Part shown: one piece after another, positions 49,568 through 57,071 of the stretch
Numbering within the stretch: the stretch's first letter is position 1
Layout of the letters: the number at the start of each line of letters is the position of its first letter
Assembly (NCBI RefSeq): GCF_014654895.1
Contig: NZ_BNBE01000005.1
Location: forward strand, 62,001-126,000
DNA length: 64,000 nt
Origin: Streptomyces filamentosus
GTDB taxonomy: Bacteria; Actinomycetota; Actinomycetes; Streptomycetales; Streptomycetaceae
Reading direction: 5' to 3'
The notes under the pieces: model-generated
The model's database searches: none
What the model was told of the DNA's origin: nothing
What the model saw: only the letters and a program-made list of their open reading frames with translations
Position numbers and translations under genes: made by a program

Positions 49568-49695
49568 GTGCTTCTCCCTCGTCCTGCCGGGGCGGCCCCC
49601 TGCCGCCCCCGTTCCCGAGCCGTCGATCGGTTTCTGTCCGGAAACGACACCCGTGGCGCGCGATACGAGCAAGTAGTAGCACTGTGCTCCGCTTC

Positions 49696-49716
49696 TGCGC
49701 TACGGTCGGTAGCGCA
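49696..49716. promoter_or_regulatory. Inverted repeat in the second whiJ-like divergent region
   Basis: TGCGCTAC-GGTCG-GTAGCGCA is a perfect 8+8 inverted repeat between the divergent XRE and ATP-binding genes. It differs in sequence from the palindromes in the first locus, suggesting separate specificities. Confidence 0.65.
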
Positions 49717-49783
49717 AGTCTCACACGGGGCGACCGTGACCGTGTGCAGAGCACCCCCATGTACAGGAAATGTGAGCAATCCG

Positions 49784-50248
49784 ATGAAGGGCGCCCTGCG
49801 TTGCCTTCCGGCCGTCCCCCCGGCGGCCGAACCCATACCCCCCGCGGCGGAGAACCTCAGTTACTCGATGCTGCTCCCCGGCGGCGCCTACTGCGCGGGC
49901 CTCGCCCGCCGGGCCGTCCGGGACCTCCTCACCCGCCACGACCTCACCGGGCTCCGCGAGACCGCCGCCCTCGCCGCCTCCGAACTCGTCGCCACCGCCT
50001 ACCGGTTCACCCCCGACCGGGAGATGGCCCTGCGCGTCCGCTGGCAGTACGACGCCCTGCGGATCGTCCTCTACGACCAGCATCCGGCCCACTCCCGGCC
50101 GGAGGCCGCCGAGGCGTGCAGGGACCGCCGCAGCCGCAGCATGTGGCTGCTGGCCGCGGCGGTCGACGAACAGGGCGGGGACTGGGGCCTGGCGCCCGCC
50201 CTCACACCCGAGGGCGGCACCAAGTCCTGGGCCTTACTCCACCGCTGA
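49784..50248 (+). CDS. ATP-binding anti-sigma-like protein with a TTA codon
   Basis: The protein has 154 residues from ATG 49784; GTG 49772 is an alternative. The HATPase_c core is degenerate: LRETAALAASELVATAYRF stands for the N-box, but the glycine-rich ATP-lid motifs of the first-locus homologue are not clear. The fifth-last codon is TTA (50234-50236), the rare leucine codon read by the bldA tRNA. Translation should therefore depend on bldA. Those three bases are also the antisense of the TAA stop of the convergent ABC-F gene (15-bp overlap). Confidence 0.75.
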   Translation: MKGALRCLPAVPPAAEPIPPAAENLSYSMLLPGGAYCAGLARRAVRDLLTRHDLTGLRETAALAASELVATAYRFTPDREMALRVRWQYDALRIVLYDQHPAHSRPEAAEACRDRRSRSMWLLAAAVDEQGGDWGLAPALTPEGGTKSWALLHR

Positions 50249-51886
50249 CGGGTCCTCCAGCACCGCCCGGAGCTCCTCCGCCGACGTCGGCCGCAGCGTG
50301 CCGTCGAGGAGCAGCCGGCGGGTGATCCCCAGCGACTCCAGGAACGCCAGGTCGTGACTGGCCACCACCAGAGCCCCCTCGTACGCGTCGAGCGCCGCCG
50401 TCAGTTCGCGCACCGACGCCAGGTCCAGATTGTTCGTCGGCTCGTCCAGCAGCAGCAGCTGCGGGGCAGGCTCCGCGAGGAGCAGGGCCGCCAGCGTCGC
50501 CCGGAACCGCTCGCCGCCCGACAGCGTGCCCACCGGCTGCTCCGCCCGCGCCCCCCGGAAGAGGAACCGCGCGAGCCGGGCCCGGATCGTGTTCCCCGAC
50601 GCCCCCGGCGCGAAGCGCCCCACGTTCTCCACGATGCTCAGCGACTCGTCCAGGACGTCCAGCCGCTGCGGCAGGAAGCGGAGCGGCACCAGCACCTCCG
50701 CCTCGCCCGCCACCGGCGCCAGCTCCCCGGCGATCGTCCGGAGCAGCGTCGTCTTGCCGGCGCCGTTGCGGCCCGCCAGCGCGATCCGCTCCGGGCCCCG
50801 CACCTCGAACTCCCCCGCGACCCGCGCCCCGTACCGCAGCTCCAGGTTCCGCAGCCGCAGCACCTCGCGCCCCGGCGGCACCGAGGTCCGCGGCAGCTCG
50901 ACGCGGATCCCGTCGTCGTCCCGCACCGCCTCCACGGCCGCGTCCAGCCGCTCCCGCGCCTCCGCCAGCCGGTTCGCGTGCAGGGCGCGGTACTTGCCCG
51001 CCGAGACCTGCGCCTCGCCCCGCCGGGCGTGCGCCACGACCTTCGGCACGGCCTTGTTCTCGAAGCTCTTCTGCGCGTACCGCCGCCGGCGCGCCAGCCG
51101 CATCCCGGCGTCCGACAGCTCCCGCCGCTGCCGCTGGACGTCCGCCTCGGCCGCCCGCACCATCCGCTGCGCCGCCTCCTGTTCGGCGGCGAGCGCCTCC
51201 TGGTACGCGGACCAGGGGCCGCCGTACCAGCTCACCCCGCCCTCGCGCAGGTCGGCGATCCGGTCGACCCGCTCCAGGAGCTCCCGGTCGTGGCTGACCA
51301 CCACCAGCACCCCGGACCAGCCCTCCAGCGCCTCGTACAGACGGGAACGGGCGTACAGGTCCAGGCTGTTGGTGGGTTCGTCGAGCAGCAGCACGTCGGG
51401 CCGGGCCAGCAGCAGCGCCGCGAGGCGCAGCAGCACCGACTCGCCGCCGGACACCTCGCCGACCGTGCGGTCCAGGCCGATCCCGCCGAGGCCGACCCGG
51501 TCGAGGACGGCCCTGGCCCGCTCCTCGACGTCCCAGTCGTCGCCGATCACGGCGAAGTGCTCCTCCGCCGGGTCCCCGGCCTCGACGGCGTGCAGCGCGG
51601 CCCGCTTCCGGGCGATCCCGAGGATCCCGTCGACCCGCAGGCCGGTGTCCAGGGCGGGGTCCTGCGGCAGGTGGCCGATCTCGCCGGACGTCCGGACGGT
51701 GCCGGAGGTCGGTGCGAGCTCGCCGGCGAGGAGCTTCAGCAGGGTGGACTTCCCCGAGCCGTTCACCCCGACCAGGCCGGTGCGGCCGGGCCCGACCGTC
51801 AGGTCGAGGCCGTCGAGGACGCCGGTCCCGTCGGGCCAGGAGAAGGAGAGGGACGAGGTGGAGAGGAAGACAGGACGAGATGACAC
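50234..51886 (-). CDS. ABC-F family ATPase
   Basis: The protein has 550 residues with two ATPase domains and no membrane helices. The first has Walker A GVNGSGKSTLL, signature VSGGESVLL and Walker B LLLDEPTNSLDL. The second has GRNGAGKTTLL, LSGGERF and LLLDEPTNNLDL. A charged linker (about 220-330) is the P-site-tRNA interaction motif region. ABC-F proteins act on ribosomes, either protecting against antibiotics or as translation factors; which one is unclear. GTG 51886 has GGAGG five bases before it. The frame is open upstream to 52033, but that part looks like leader. Confidence 0.9.
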   Translation of the reverse strand: MSSRPVFLSTSSLSFSWPDGTGVLDGLDLTVGPGRTGLVGVNGSGKSTLLKLLAGELAPTSGTVRTSGEIGHLPQDPALDTGLRVDGILGIARKRAALHAVEAGDPAEEHFAVIGDDWDVEERARAVLDRVGLGGIGLDRTVGEVSGGESVLLRLAALLLARPDVLLLDEPTNSLDLYARSRLYEALEGWSGVLVVVSHDRELLERVDRIADLREGGVSWYGGPWSAYQEALAAEQEAAQRMVRAAEADVQRQRRELSDAGMRLARRRRYAQKSFENKAVPKVVAHARRGEAQVSAGKYRALHANRLAEARERLDAAVEAVRDDDGIRVELPRTSVPPGREVLRLRNLELRYGARVAGEFEVRGPERIALAGRNGAGKTTLLRTIAGELAPVAGEAEVLVPLRFLPQRLDVLDESLSIVENVGRFAPGASGNTIRARLARFLFRGARAEQPVGTLSGGERFRATLAALLLAEPAPQLLLLDEPTNNLDLASVRELTAALDAYEGALVVASHDLAFLESLGITRRLLLDGTLRPTSAEELRAVLEDPSAVE

Positions 51887-52269
51887 GAGGGCCTCCGGTA
51901 CCGCGAACGCGAGCGTGGGTGTGGGCGTGGTGCGACGCGTGAGACACCGGGACGCGGGCGGCACGGGGGGAACGGGCGCTCGTCCACGAGGTCGAGAAGG
52001 GCACGCACGGCAGCACGGAGGCGCGCGCGGCACGGTGTCTCGGACCTCAGATGAACAACGTTCCTTCTCCGACCTGGAGGCGATGGGACCTCACCGACGG
52101 TAGGAGCCGCCGGGGGAGGGGGCAAGCGAATTACGGCGGCCCCGGAGGATCCCGGGGAAGGCCGCCGGAAGGCCGCCGGAAGGACCGCGGAAGGCCGACG
52201 GAAGGACCGCGACGGGGCCGCCGTAGGGCCGCGACGGGACCGCCGTGAAGGCCGGACGGGGGCGTCGGC
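51887..52269. other. Long ABC-F leader and 11-bp tandem repeats
   Basis: This 383-bp gap has no credible gene. The half nearest the ABC-F gene acts as its 5' leader: GAGACACCG (51941-51949) is exactly complementary to CGGTGTCTC (52033-52041), which would fold the leader. Short in-frame starts occur there. The other half carries five 11-bp repeats, listed separately. Confidence 0.5.
52156..52210. repeat. Five 11-bp tandem repeats
   Basis: The units are GGAAGGCCGCC, GGAAGGCCGCC, GGAAGGACCGC, GGAAGGCCGAC and GGAAGGACCGC, contiguous from 52156. The 11-bp period is close to one helical turn. The array lies 60 bp past the stop codon of the ssgD-like gene. Confidence 0.8.
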
Positions 52270-52686
52270 CTACGACAGGCCGCCCAGGAGCTCGTCCAGG
52301 TCCCGGTCCCAGTCCAGGTACTGGTGCTCGCGGCCGGCCGGCACCAGGTGCTGCGAGCGCTCCAGGAAGAGGCGCAGCTCCGAGGTGCGCACGTGCACCA
52401 TGGCCACGCCCTCGGGGGCGTGGAACTCCACGACCGTGCGGTCGTAGCCGTACGGGCGCAGCCGTACGTCCCCGTCACCGGCGGGGCGCTCGACGCCCTG
52501 CGCCAGGAGCTCGCGGGCGAACGCCCAGGAGACCTCGACGCCCTCCAGGGTGGCCGGCGGCGGGAAGGCCATGCTGACCGCGTAGGGATCCTCGCGGTCG
52601 TAGCGCAGGGTGGCGGGAACGGTCTCCATCCGGGGAGCGGAAGCGACCAGACGGGCCTGGACGGGCTGCTCGATCACGGCGGACAC
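52270..52686 (-). CDS. ssgD: SsgA-family sporulation/cell-division regulator (SsgD-like)
   Basis: The protein has 138 residues from GTG 52686 with GAGAGGAG upstream. The SsgA-like (SALP) core is PATLRYDREDPYAVSMAFPPP, then WAFARELLAQGVERPAGDGDVRLRPYG, and finally FLERSQHLVPAGREHQYLDWD. The N-terminus VIEQPVQARLVASAP is what I remember of SsgD. SALPs are found only in sporulating actinomycetes and control wall and septum assembly, so this strongly marks the organism. Its symbol rests on recollection, not a search. Confidence 0.85.
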   Translation of the reverse strand: MSAVIEQPVQARLVASAPRMETVPATLRYDREDPYAVSMAFPPPATLEGVEVSWAFARELLAQGVERPAGDGDVRLRPYGYDRTVVEFHAPEGVAMVHVRTSELRLFLERSQHLVPAGREHQYLDWDRDLDELLGGLS

Positions 52687-52842
52687 GGCGGGCTCCTCTC
52701 GCGGGGTTGCGATCCTGTGCGTCTCCCCGACACCAGGGCACCTGACACCCATGAAGACGAGCGGAACCGCCGGAACGTGCACCCGACCCCCACGTGAGGT
52801 GCGTCACCGCCGGACGGCGACCACCCTCCCGCCGCTCCCGGC

Positions 52843-53322
52843 CTACCGCTCCTCGGCCACGTCGTCGTCCGGCTCCGCGCAGGGACCCGAGTGGTCGCAG
52901 TACGGCTGGTTCCCGGAGGCCCCGCAGCCGCAGAGCATCACCCGGGTCTCGTGCCGGACCCCGTGCTCGCCCGTGACCAGCAGGTCGCCCCGTACCACCA
53001 GCTGTCCCGCGGGGGAGCGGCGCACGGTGGTCGGGACGTCCGGCCGCTCCTCCGGGCCGCCCTGGGGCGGGTGGTGCTGGAGCGCCCCGGACGGACAGCG
53101 CCGGACCACCTCGGCGACCCGCTCCGCCGCGGCGGCGTCCGGCAGGATCCAGGGGCGGCGGGACAGGTCGAAGACCTCGGGCAGGCCGTGGACGCACTCG
53201 GCCGCGTGCAGACAGCGGCGCGGTTCGAAGGTGACGGTGATGCCCTCGCCGTCGTACTCCTTGATCCGCGGCTTCTCCGCGATCGGGGGCTCCGCCCCCG
53301 GCCCAGCTGTTCCCTCAGTCAT
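52843..53322 (-). CDS. Iron-sulfur protein: YjdI-like plus CDGSH-type domain
   Basis: The protein has 159 residues. The N-terminal half resembles the YjdI/Fer4_19 fold (EYDGEGITVTFEPRRCLHAAECVHGLPEVF, then VVRRCPSGAL). The C-terminal half has a CDGSH-like metal motif, CGCGASGNQPYCDHSG, where the usual G-S-H is replaced by H-S-G, so the histidine ligand sits at a shifted position. It is likely a small electron-transfer or Fe-S sensor protein. TAGGCT 6 nt before the ATG suggests a leaderless mRNA. Confidence 0.8.
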   Translation of the reverse strand: MTEGTAGPGAEPPIAEKPRIKEYDGEGITVTFEPRRCLHAAECVHGLPEVFDLSRRPWILPDAAAAERVAEVVRRCPSGALQHHPPQGGPEERPDVPTTVRRSPAGQLVVRGDLLVTGEHGVRHETRVMLCGCGASGNQPYCDHSGPCAEPDDDVAEER

Positions 53323-53328
53323 GCGCCC

Positions 53329-53334
53329 AGCCTA
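53329..53334 (-). promoter_or_regulatory. -10 box TAGGCT, leaderless start
   Basis: The box lies 6 nt upstream of the ATG at 53322 on the minus strand. Confidence 0.55.
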
Positions 53335-53419
53335 GGAACGCCCGGGGCGCCCCGCACTCCGGCGGGGCCGACCGGGAGCCCGGGCCGGAGGCCCTCTGGA
53401 CGGACCGGGCCGGCGCCAC

Positions 53420-53425
53420 TAGCTT
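53420..53425 (+). promoter_or_regulatory. -10 box TAGCTT, leaderless start
   Basis: The box lies 8 nt before the ATG at 53434. No ribosome site is present. Confidence 0.5.
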
Positions 53426-53433
53426 CCGGCGCC

Positions 53434-54540
53434 ATGACACCTGTGCGAAAGTTGCGAACGCCGCGGCGCACGATGACGGCGGGACTGGTGGGGGCGGCGC
53501 TCGCGCTGACCCTGGCGGCCCCCGCGCGGGCCGGGGAGACCCCCGCGGCCCCCGCGCCCGGCTGGCAGTCCACCCCCACCGGCACCGACGTCCGCCTCCG
53601 GGGCCTGGCCGCGGTGGACCACCGCACGGCCTGGGCCGCCGGGTCGAAGGGCACCGTCCTGCGGACCACCGACGCGGGCCGCACCTGGAGAAACGTCTCG
53701 CCGCCCGGGGCGGAGGGGCTTGAGCTCCGCGACGTCGAAGCCTTCGACGCCCGCCGGGCCGTCGTCCTGGCCATCGGCGAGGGCGAGGCGTCCCGGCTGC
53801 TGCGCACCGAGGACGGCGGAGCCACCTGGACCGAGTCCTTCCGCAACACCGATCCGCGCGCCTTCTACGACTGCGTGACCTTCCTCGACCGCCGCCACGG
53901 CCTCGCCCTGAGCGACCCGGTCGACGGCAGGTTCCGGATTCTCGCCACCCGCGACGGCGGCCGCAGCTGGGCCGTCCTGCCCGACACCGGCATGCCCGAA
54001 GCGCTCCCCGGCGAGGCCGGGTTCGCCGCGAGCGGGCAGTGCCTGGTCACCGCCGGGACGAAGGGGCGGGGGAAGGACGTCTGGTTCGCCACCGGCGGCG
54101 GCGCCACCGCCCGGGTCTTCCACTCCGCCGACCGGGGCCGCACCTGGACCGTCACCGACAGCCCGGTCCCGGCGGGCGACCCGGCCCGGGGCGTCTTCGC
54201 GCTCGCCTTCCGGGACCGCGCGCACGGCCTCGCCGTCGGCGGCGACTACCGCACCGGACAGCCCTCGCCGAGGGCCGCCGCCGTCACCGCCGACGGCGGC
54301 CGCACCTGGACCCCGGCCGGCACGCCCCCGCCCGCGTACCGCTCCGGGGTCGCCTGGCTCCCGCACGACCGGAACGCCGCCCTCGCCGTCGGACCCACCG
54401 GCACCGACCTCACCCGCGACGGCGGCCGCACCTGGCGGACCGTGGACACCGGCTCCTACGACACCGTGGACTGCGCCCCGGACGGCGGCTGCTGGGCCTC
54501 TGGCGAGAAGGGCCGGGCCGCCCGGCTCGTCCGTCCCTGA
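53434..54540 (+). CDS. Secreted YCF48-like beta-propeller protein
   Basis: The protein has 368 residues. A basic start and Ala-rich h-region (about 15-33, MTAGLVGAALALTLAAPARA) form a signal peptide. The rest repeats BNR/Asp-box motifs (TTDAGRTWRNV, TEDGGATWTES, TRDGGRSWAVL, SADRGRTWTV, TADGGRTWTP, TRDGGRTWRTV), about six propeller blades, as in YCF48-related photosystem-assembly proteins and sialidases. No catalytic residues of a sialidase are visible, so a binding or structural role outside the cell is likely. Confidence 0.85.
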   Translation: MTPVRKLRTPRRTMTAGLVGAALALTLAAPARAGETPAAPAPGWQSTPTGTDVRLRGLAAVDHRTAWAAGSKGTVLRTTDAGRTWRNVSPPGAEGLELRDVEAFDARRAVVLAIGEGEASRLLRTEDGGATWTESFRNTDPRAFYDCVTFLDRRHGLALSDPVDGRFRILATRDGGRSWAVLPDTGMPEALPGEAGFAASGQCLVTAGTKGRGKDVWFATGGGATARVFHSADRGRTWTVTDSPVPAGDPARGVFALAFRDRAHGLAVGGDYRTGQPSPRAAAVTADGGRTWTPAGTPPPAYRSGVAWLPHDRNAALAVGPTGTDLTRDGGRTWRTVDTGSYDTVDCAPDGGCWASGEKGRAARLVRP

Positions 54541-54549
54541 GGCGGCGGG

Positions 54550-54849
54550 TCAGGCCGGCGGCTGCTCGCGGTAGCCGGCCAGGCCCTCCGCGGTCTTCGT
54601 CGCGTAGAACTCGGTGATCCGGTACGCGCACACGCCCTCGGCGGAGAAGGGGTCGGCCGCCGCGATCCGCTCGATCTCGGCCCGGTCGGCCCCGGCCGCC
54701 AGGATCACCCCGCCGTCCCGGGGGTTCTTCCGCCCCGAGGCGAGGAACACCCCGGCGGCGTACTGCGCGTCGAGCCAGGCGATGTGCGCGTCCATCAGGG
54801 CGTCGGCACGCTCGACGGGCCCGGTGTAGGTCAATTCGAGTACGAACAT
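54550..54849 (-). CDS. YciI-family protein
   Basis: The protein has 99 residues, standard for YciI. It has FVLELTYTGPVERADALMDAHIAWLDAQYAAG, with the family histidine in this helix, then FLASGRKNPRDGGVILA and the AADPFSAEGVCAYRITEF strand with its conserved Asp-Pro-Phe. These small proteins form dimers and may catalyse a simple dehydration or dehalogenation. TAGCCT 6 nt before the ATG suggests a leaderless mRNA. It converges on the YCF48-like gene, 9 bp away. Confidence 0.9.
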   Translation of the reverse strand: MFVLELTYTGPVERADALMDAHIAWLDAQYAAGVFLASGRKNPRDGGVILAAGADRAEIERIAAADPFSAEGVCAYRITEFYATKTAEGLAGYREQPPA

Positions 54850-54855
54850 GCGCCC

Positions 54856-54861
54856 AGGCTA
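54856..54861 (-). promoter_or_regulatory. -10 box TAGCCT, leaderless start
   Basis: The box is 6 nt from the YciI ATG on the minus strand and is identical to the box before the GNAT gene. Confidence 0.55.
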
Positions 54862-54920
54862 CCGGCGGCCTCCGACACGACGATCGAGTGCCCGGGCCGT
54901 CGGCGGTCCGGGCACGGCGA

Positions 54921-55472
54921 TCAGGGCGAACACCCGCCGAGGACGTCCGCGGCGGACTCGAAGCGGTGCGCGGCCGGCGCCAGGACCTCGTACAGAAAGC
55001 CGAAGTACGCGGTCTCCGCCGTGCCCGTGAGGACCGCGTGCAGGAAGGCGGCGCAGCCCGTGGCGTGGGCCTCCCAGAGCGGGCCGCGCCCCTCGTTGTA
55101 GAGCACGGTCCACTCGTCGGGGTGCCTGCCCGGCCGCACCAGCCAGTACAGGAAGGCCCCCGACCCCTCCTCGTACGCCCAGGGCACCACCCGCGCACCC
55201 GGCTCCTCCAGCTCCCCGGGCCGCTCCTCGCCGATCTCCCACAACGACTCCAGGACCCCGGCCCGTTCGGCGGTCTGCGCCAGCAGGTCCTCGTCGGCGC
55301 GGGGCGCGCCCGGGGCGAGCAGCCACACCGTCTCGTCGAAGACCCCGCAGCCGTACGTCCCCACCAGCCGCTTGTAGTCGGCGGGCAGCGGCAGGCCGAG
55401 GGAACGCTCGACCTCCTCCCACGCCACGGCGGGCGGCGGGCAGAGGCGCACGAGGGCGTCGATCGCGGTCAC
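54921..55472 (-). CDS. SMI1/KNR4 (SUKH) family protein
   Basis: The protein has 183 residues. The SUKH pattern is WEEVERSLGLPLPADYKRLVGTYGCGVF near the start, then a strand VPWAYEEGSGAFLYWLVRPG and a C-terminal helix ending in ADVLGG. SUKH proteins often serve as immunity proteins for nuclease toxins, but no toxin gene is adjacent, so it could be a stand-alone member. TAGCGT 8 nt before GTG 55472 suggests a leaderless mRNA. It is divergent from the endonuclease V gene. Confidence 0.8.
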   Translation of the reverse strand: MTAIDALVRLCPPPAVAWEEVERSLGLPLPADYKRLVGTYGCGVFDETVWLLAPGAPRADEDLLAQTAERAGVLESLWEIGEERPGELEEPGARVVPWAYEEGSGAFLYWLVRPGRHPDEWTVLYNEGRGPLWEAHATGCAAFLHAVLTGTAETAYFGFLYEVLAPAAHRFESAADVLGGCSP

Positions 55473-55480
55473 GGGGAGGG

Positions 55481-55529
55481 ACGCTACCGAAAGGCCGTGG
55501 GACCGCGTGCCGGGCGGCGCCCGTAGGGT
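55481..55529. promoter_or_regulatory. Facing leaderless promoters, SUKH and endonuclease V
   Basis: TAGCGT on the minus strand (55486-55481) and TAGGGT on the plus strand (55524-55529) drive divergent genes whose starts are 64 bp apart. Any -35 regions would have to overlap. Confidence 0.5.
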
Positions 55530-55536
55530 GGCCGGC

Positions 55537-56238
55537 ATGGGGATCATCGGGGTTCCGGCGGGCTGGCCCGCCGACGAGGAAGCGGCGCTGGCCGTCCAGC
55601 GGGAGCTGCGGGAGCGGCTCGTGCTCGACGAGGAGGGGCCGGCGGCTGGGGAGGGCCACGTCACCGGGCTCGACGTGGCCTACGACGACGGGCGCGACCT
55701 CGTCGCGGCGGCGGCCGTGGTGCTCGACGCGGCGACCCTGGAGGTGGTCGAGGAGGCCACCGCCGTGGGCCGGGTCTCCTTCCCGTACGTCCCCGGCCTG
55801 CTGGCCTTCCGGGAGGTCCCCACCGTCCTCGCCGCCCTGGCCTCCCTCACCGCCGACCCCGGCCTGCTGGTCTGCGACGGCTACGGCGTCGCCCACCCGC
55901 GCGGGTTCGGGCTCGCCAGCCACCTCGGGGTGCTCACCGGACGGCCCTCGATCGGCGTCGCCAAGAACCCCTTCACCTTCTCCCACGACGAACCGGGGCC
56001 GGAGCGGGGCGACTTCGCGCCGCTGCTCGACGGCGGGGAGGAGGTCGGCCGGGCGCTGCGCACCCGCCGCGGGGTGAAGCCCGTCTTCGTCTCCGCCGGG
56101 CACCGGATCTCCCTGGCCGGCGCCTGCGCGCACACCCTGGCGCTCGCGCCGCGCTACCGCGTCCCCGAGACCACCCGGCGCGCCGACGCGCTCTGCCGCC
56201 GCGCCCTCGCCGAGGCCCTGGCGGCCGAGCGGAGCTGA
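55537..56238 (+). CDS. nfi: Endonuclease V
   Basis: The protein has 233 residues. The catalytic block has VTGLDVAYDDGRDLVAAAAVVLD (first metal aspartate), the wedge region FPYVPGLLAFREVPTVLAAL (P-Y-I-P wedge), and LLVCDGYGVAHPRGFGLASHLGVLTGRPSIGVAKNPF (second aspartate and the conserved histidine). It cleaves DNA one base 3' to deoxyinosine. TAGGGT is 7 nt from the ATG. Confidence 0.93.
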   Translation: MGIIGVPAGWPADEEAALAVQRELRERLVLDEEGPAAGEGHVTGLDVAYDDGRDLVAAAAVVLDAATLEVVEEATAVGRVSFPYVPGLLAFREVPTVLAALASLTADPGLLVCDGYGVAHPRGFGLASHLGVLTGRPSIGVAKNPFTFSHDEPGPERGDFAPLLDGGEEVGRALRTRRGVKPVFVSAGHRISLAGACAHTLALAPRYRVPETTRRADALCRRALAEALAAERS

Positions 56239-56287
56239 GTACCCGTACGGATGCCCGTTGTCAGACCCCCACGGCACAGTGGCCGTC

Positions 56288-56428
56288 ATGACGACTCCGG
56301 TGACCACCTCCCCGCGCCGTCCCTCCGGGGGCCGCGCGCTGCCGTTCGTCCTCGCCGTCGCGGCACTCTCCGCGCTCGCCTGGACCTGCGCCATCCTGTA
56401 CGTGCTCGCCGACTGGACCACCGGGTGA
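56288..56428 (+). CDS. 46-residue single-helix membrane protein
   Basis: This short frame starts at ATG 56288 and ends at TGA 56428. The product is MTTPVTTSPRRPSGGRA followed by a hydrophobic segment (about residues 18-40) and a WTTG end. The N-terminal RR pair suggests an N-in orientation. A CACAGT box 7 nt upstream is a degenerate -10. I do not recognise a family. Its length and codon bias support it but do not prove it. Confidence 0.5.
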   Translation: MTTPVTTSPRRPSGGRALPFVLAVAALSALAWTCAILYVLADWTTG

Positions 56429-56609
56429 GCGGGCGGCCGCCCGCCGGGGAGCGGGACGCGCCGCCGCGGCGCGTCCACGCGGCCCCGGTCCGCCGGCCCC
56501 TCCGCCCCACGGGGCCCTGACCACGGGCTCACGGGCCCCGGCCGCGGGGCTCTCCCGTTCGCCTGCGGGCCCTGGCTTCAGTCGCCCCGGAGGCGGGAAG
56601 GAAGAGCGG

Positions 56610-57041
56610 ATGGACCTGCACACGACCTCCCGCCGGCTCGTCTCCTCCGGCTCCCCGCTCGAACCGGAGATCGGCTTCTCCCGCGCGGTGCGCCACGGGC
56701 CGTACGTCTCCGTCGCCGGCACCGCGCCGATCGCGCCGGACGGCACCACCACCGCGCCCGGCGACGTCCACGCCCAGACCGTCCGCTGCCTCGACATCGC
56801 CGAGGCGGCCCTCCGTGAGGCGGGCGCCCGCCTGGAGGACGTCGTCCGCACCCGCGTCCTGCTCACCGACGCCACCACCTGGCGGGAGGCGGCCCGCGCC
56901 CACGGCGAGCGCTTCGCCGCCGTCCGCCCGGCCTGCACCTTCGTGGAGGTGTCCCGGTTCATCGACCCCGCGTGGCTGGTCGAGATCGAGATCGACGCGG
57001 TGGTGATCGACCACGCCGCCCCCGACATGATCGGCTGGTGA
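56610..57041 (+). CDS. RidA-family (YjgF/YER057c) protein
   Basis: The protein has 143 residues. The signature regions are SRAVRHGPYVSVAGTAPIAPDG, HAQTVRCLDIAEAALREAGARLEDVVRTRVLLTD and CTFVEVSRFIDPAWLVEIEIDAVV. The Arg of VVRTRVLL matches the residue RidA uses to bind carboxylates, so it probably deaminates reactive enamines. GAAGGAAGAG precedes the ATG. A small hairpin follows the stop codon. Confidence 0.88.
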   Translation: MDLHTTSRRLVSSGSPLEPEIGFSRAVRHGPYVSVAGTAPIAPDGTTTAPGDVHAQTVRCLDIAEAALREAGARLEDVVRTRVLLTDATTWREAARAHGERFAAVRPACTFVEVSRFIDPAWLVEIEIDAVVIDHAAPDMIGW

Positions 57042-57054
57042 GGCGCGCCCCCGA

Positions 57055-57070
57055 GGGGCCGGGCGGCCCC
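57055..57070. terminator. Short hairpin between convergent genes
   Basis: GGGGCC-GGGC-GGCCCC lies between the RidA and saccharopine-dehydrogenase-like stop codons. Confidence 0.4.
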
Positions 57071-57071
57071 G

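Noticed and set aside
51887..52033. N-terminal extension of the ABC-F protein by up to 49 residues
   Set aside because: The upstream codons give Pro/Arg/Cys-rich residues unlike the family, and GGAGG sits five bases before GTG 51886.
54921..55472. SUKH protein as immunity gene of a polymorphic toxin system
   Set aside because: No toxin-like or secretion-associated gene is next to it; neighbours are YciI and endonuclease V.
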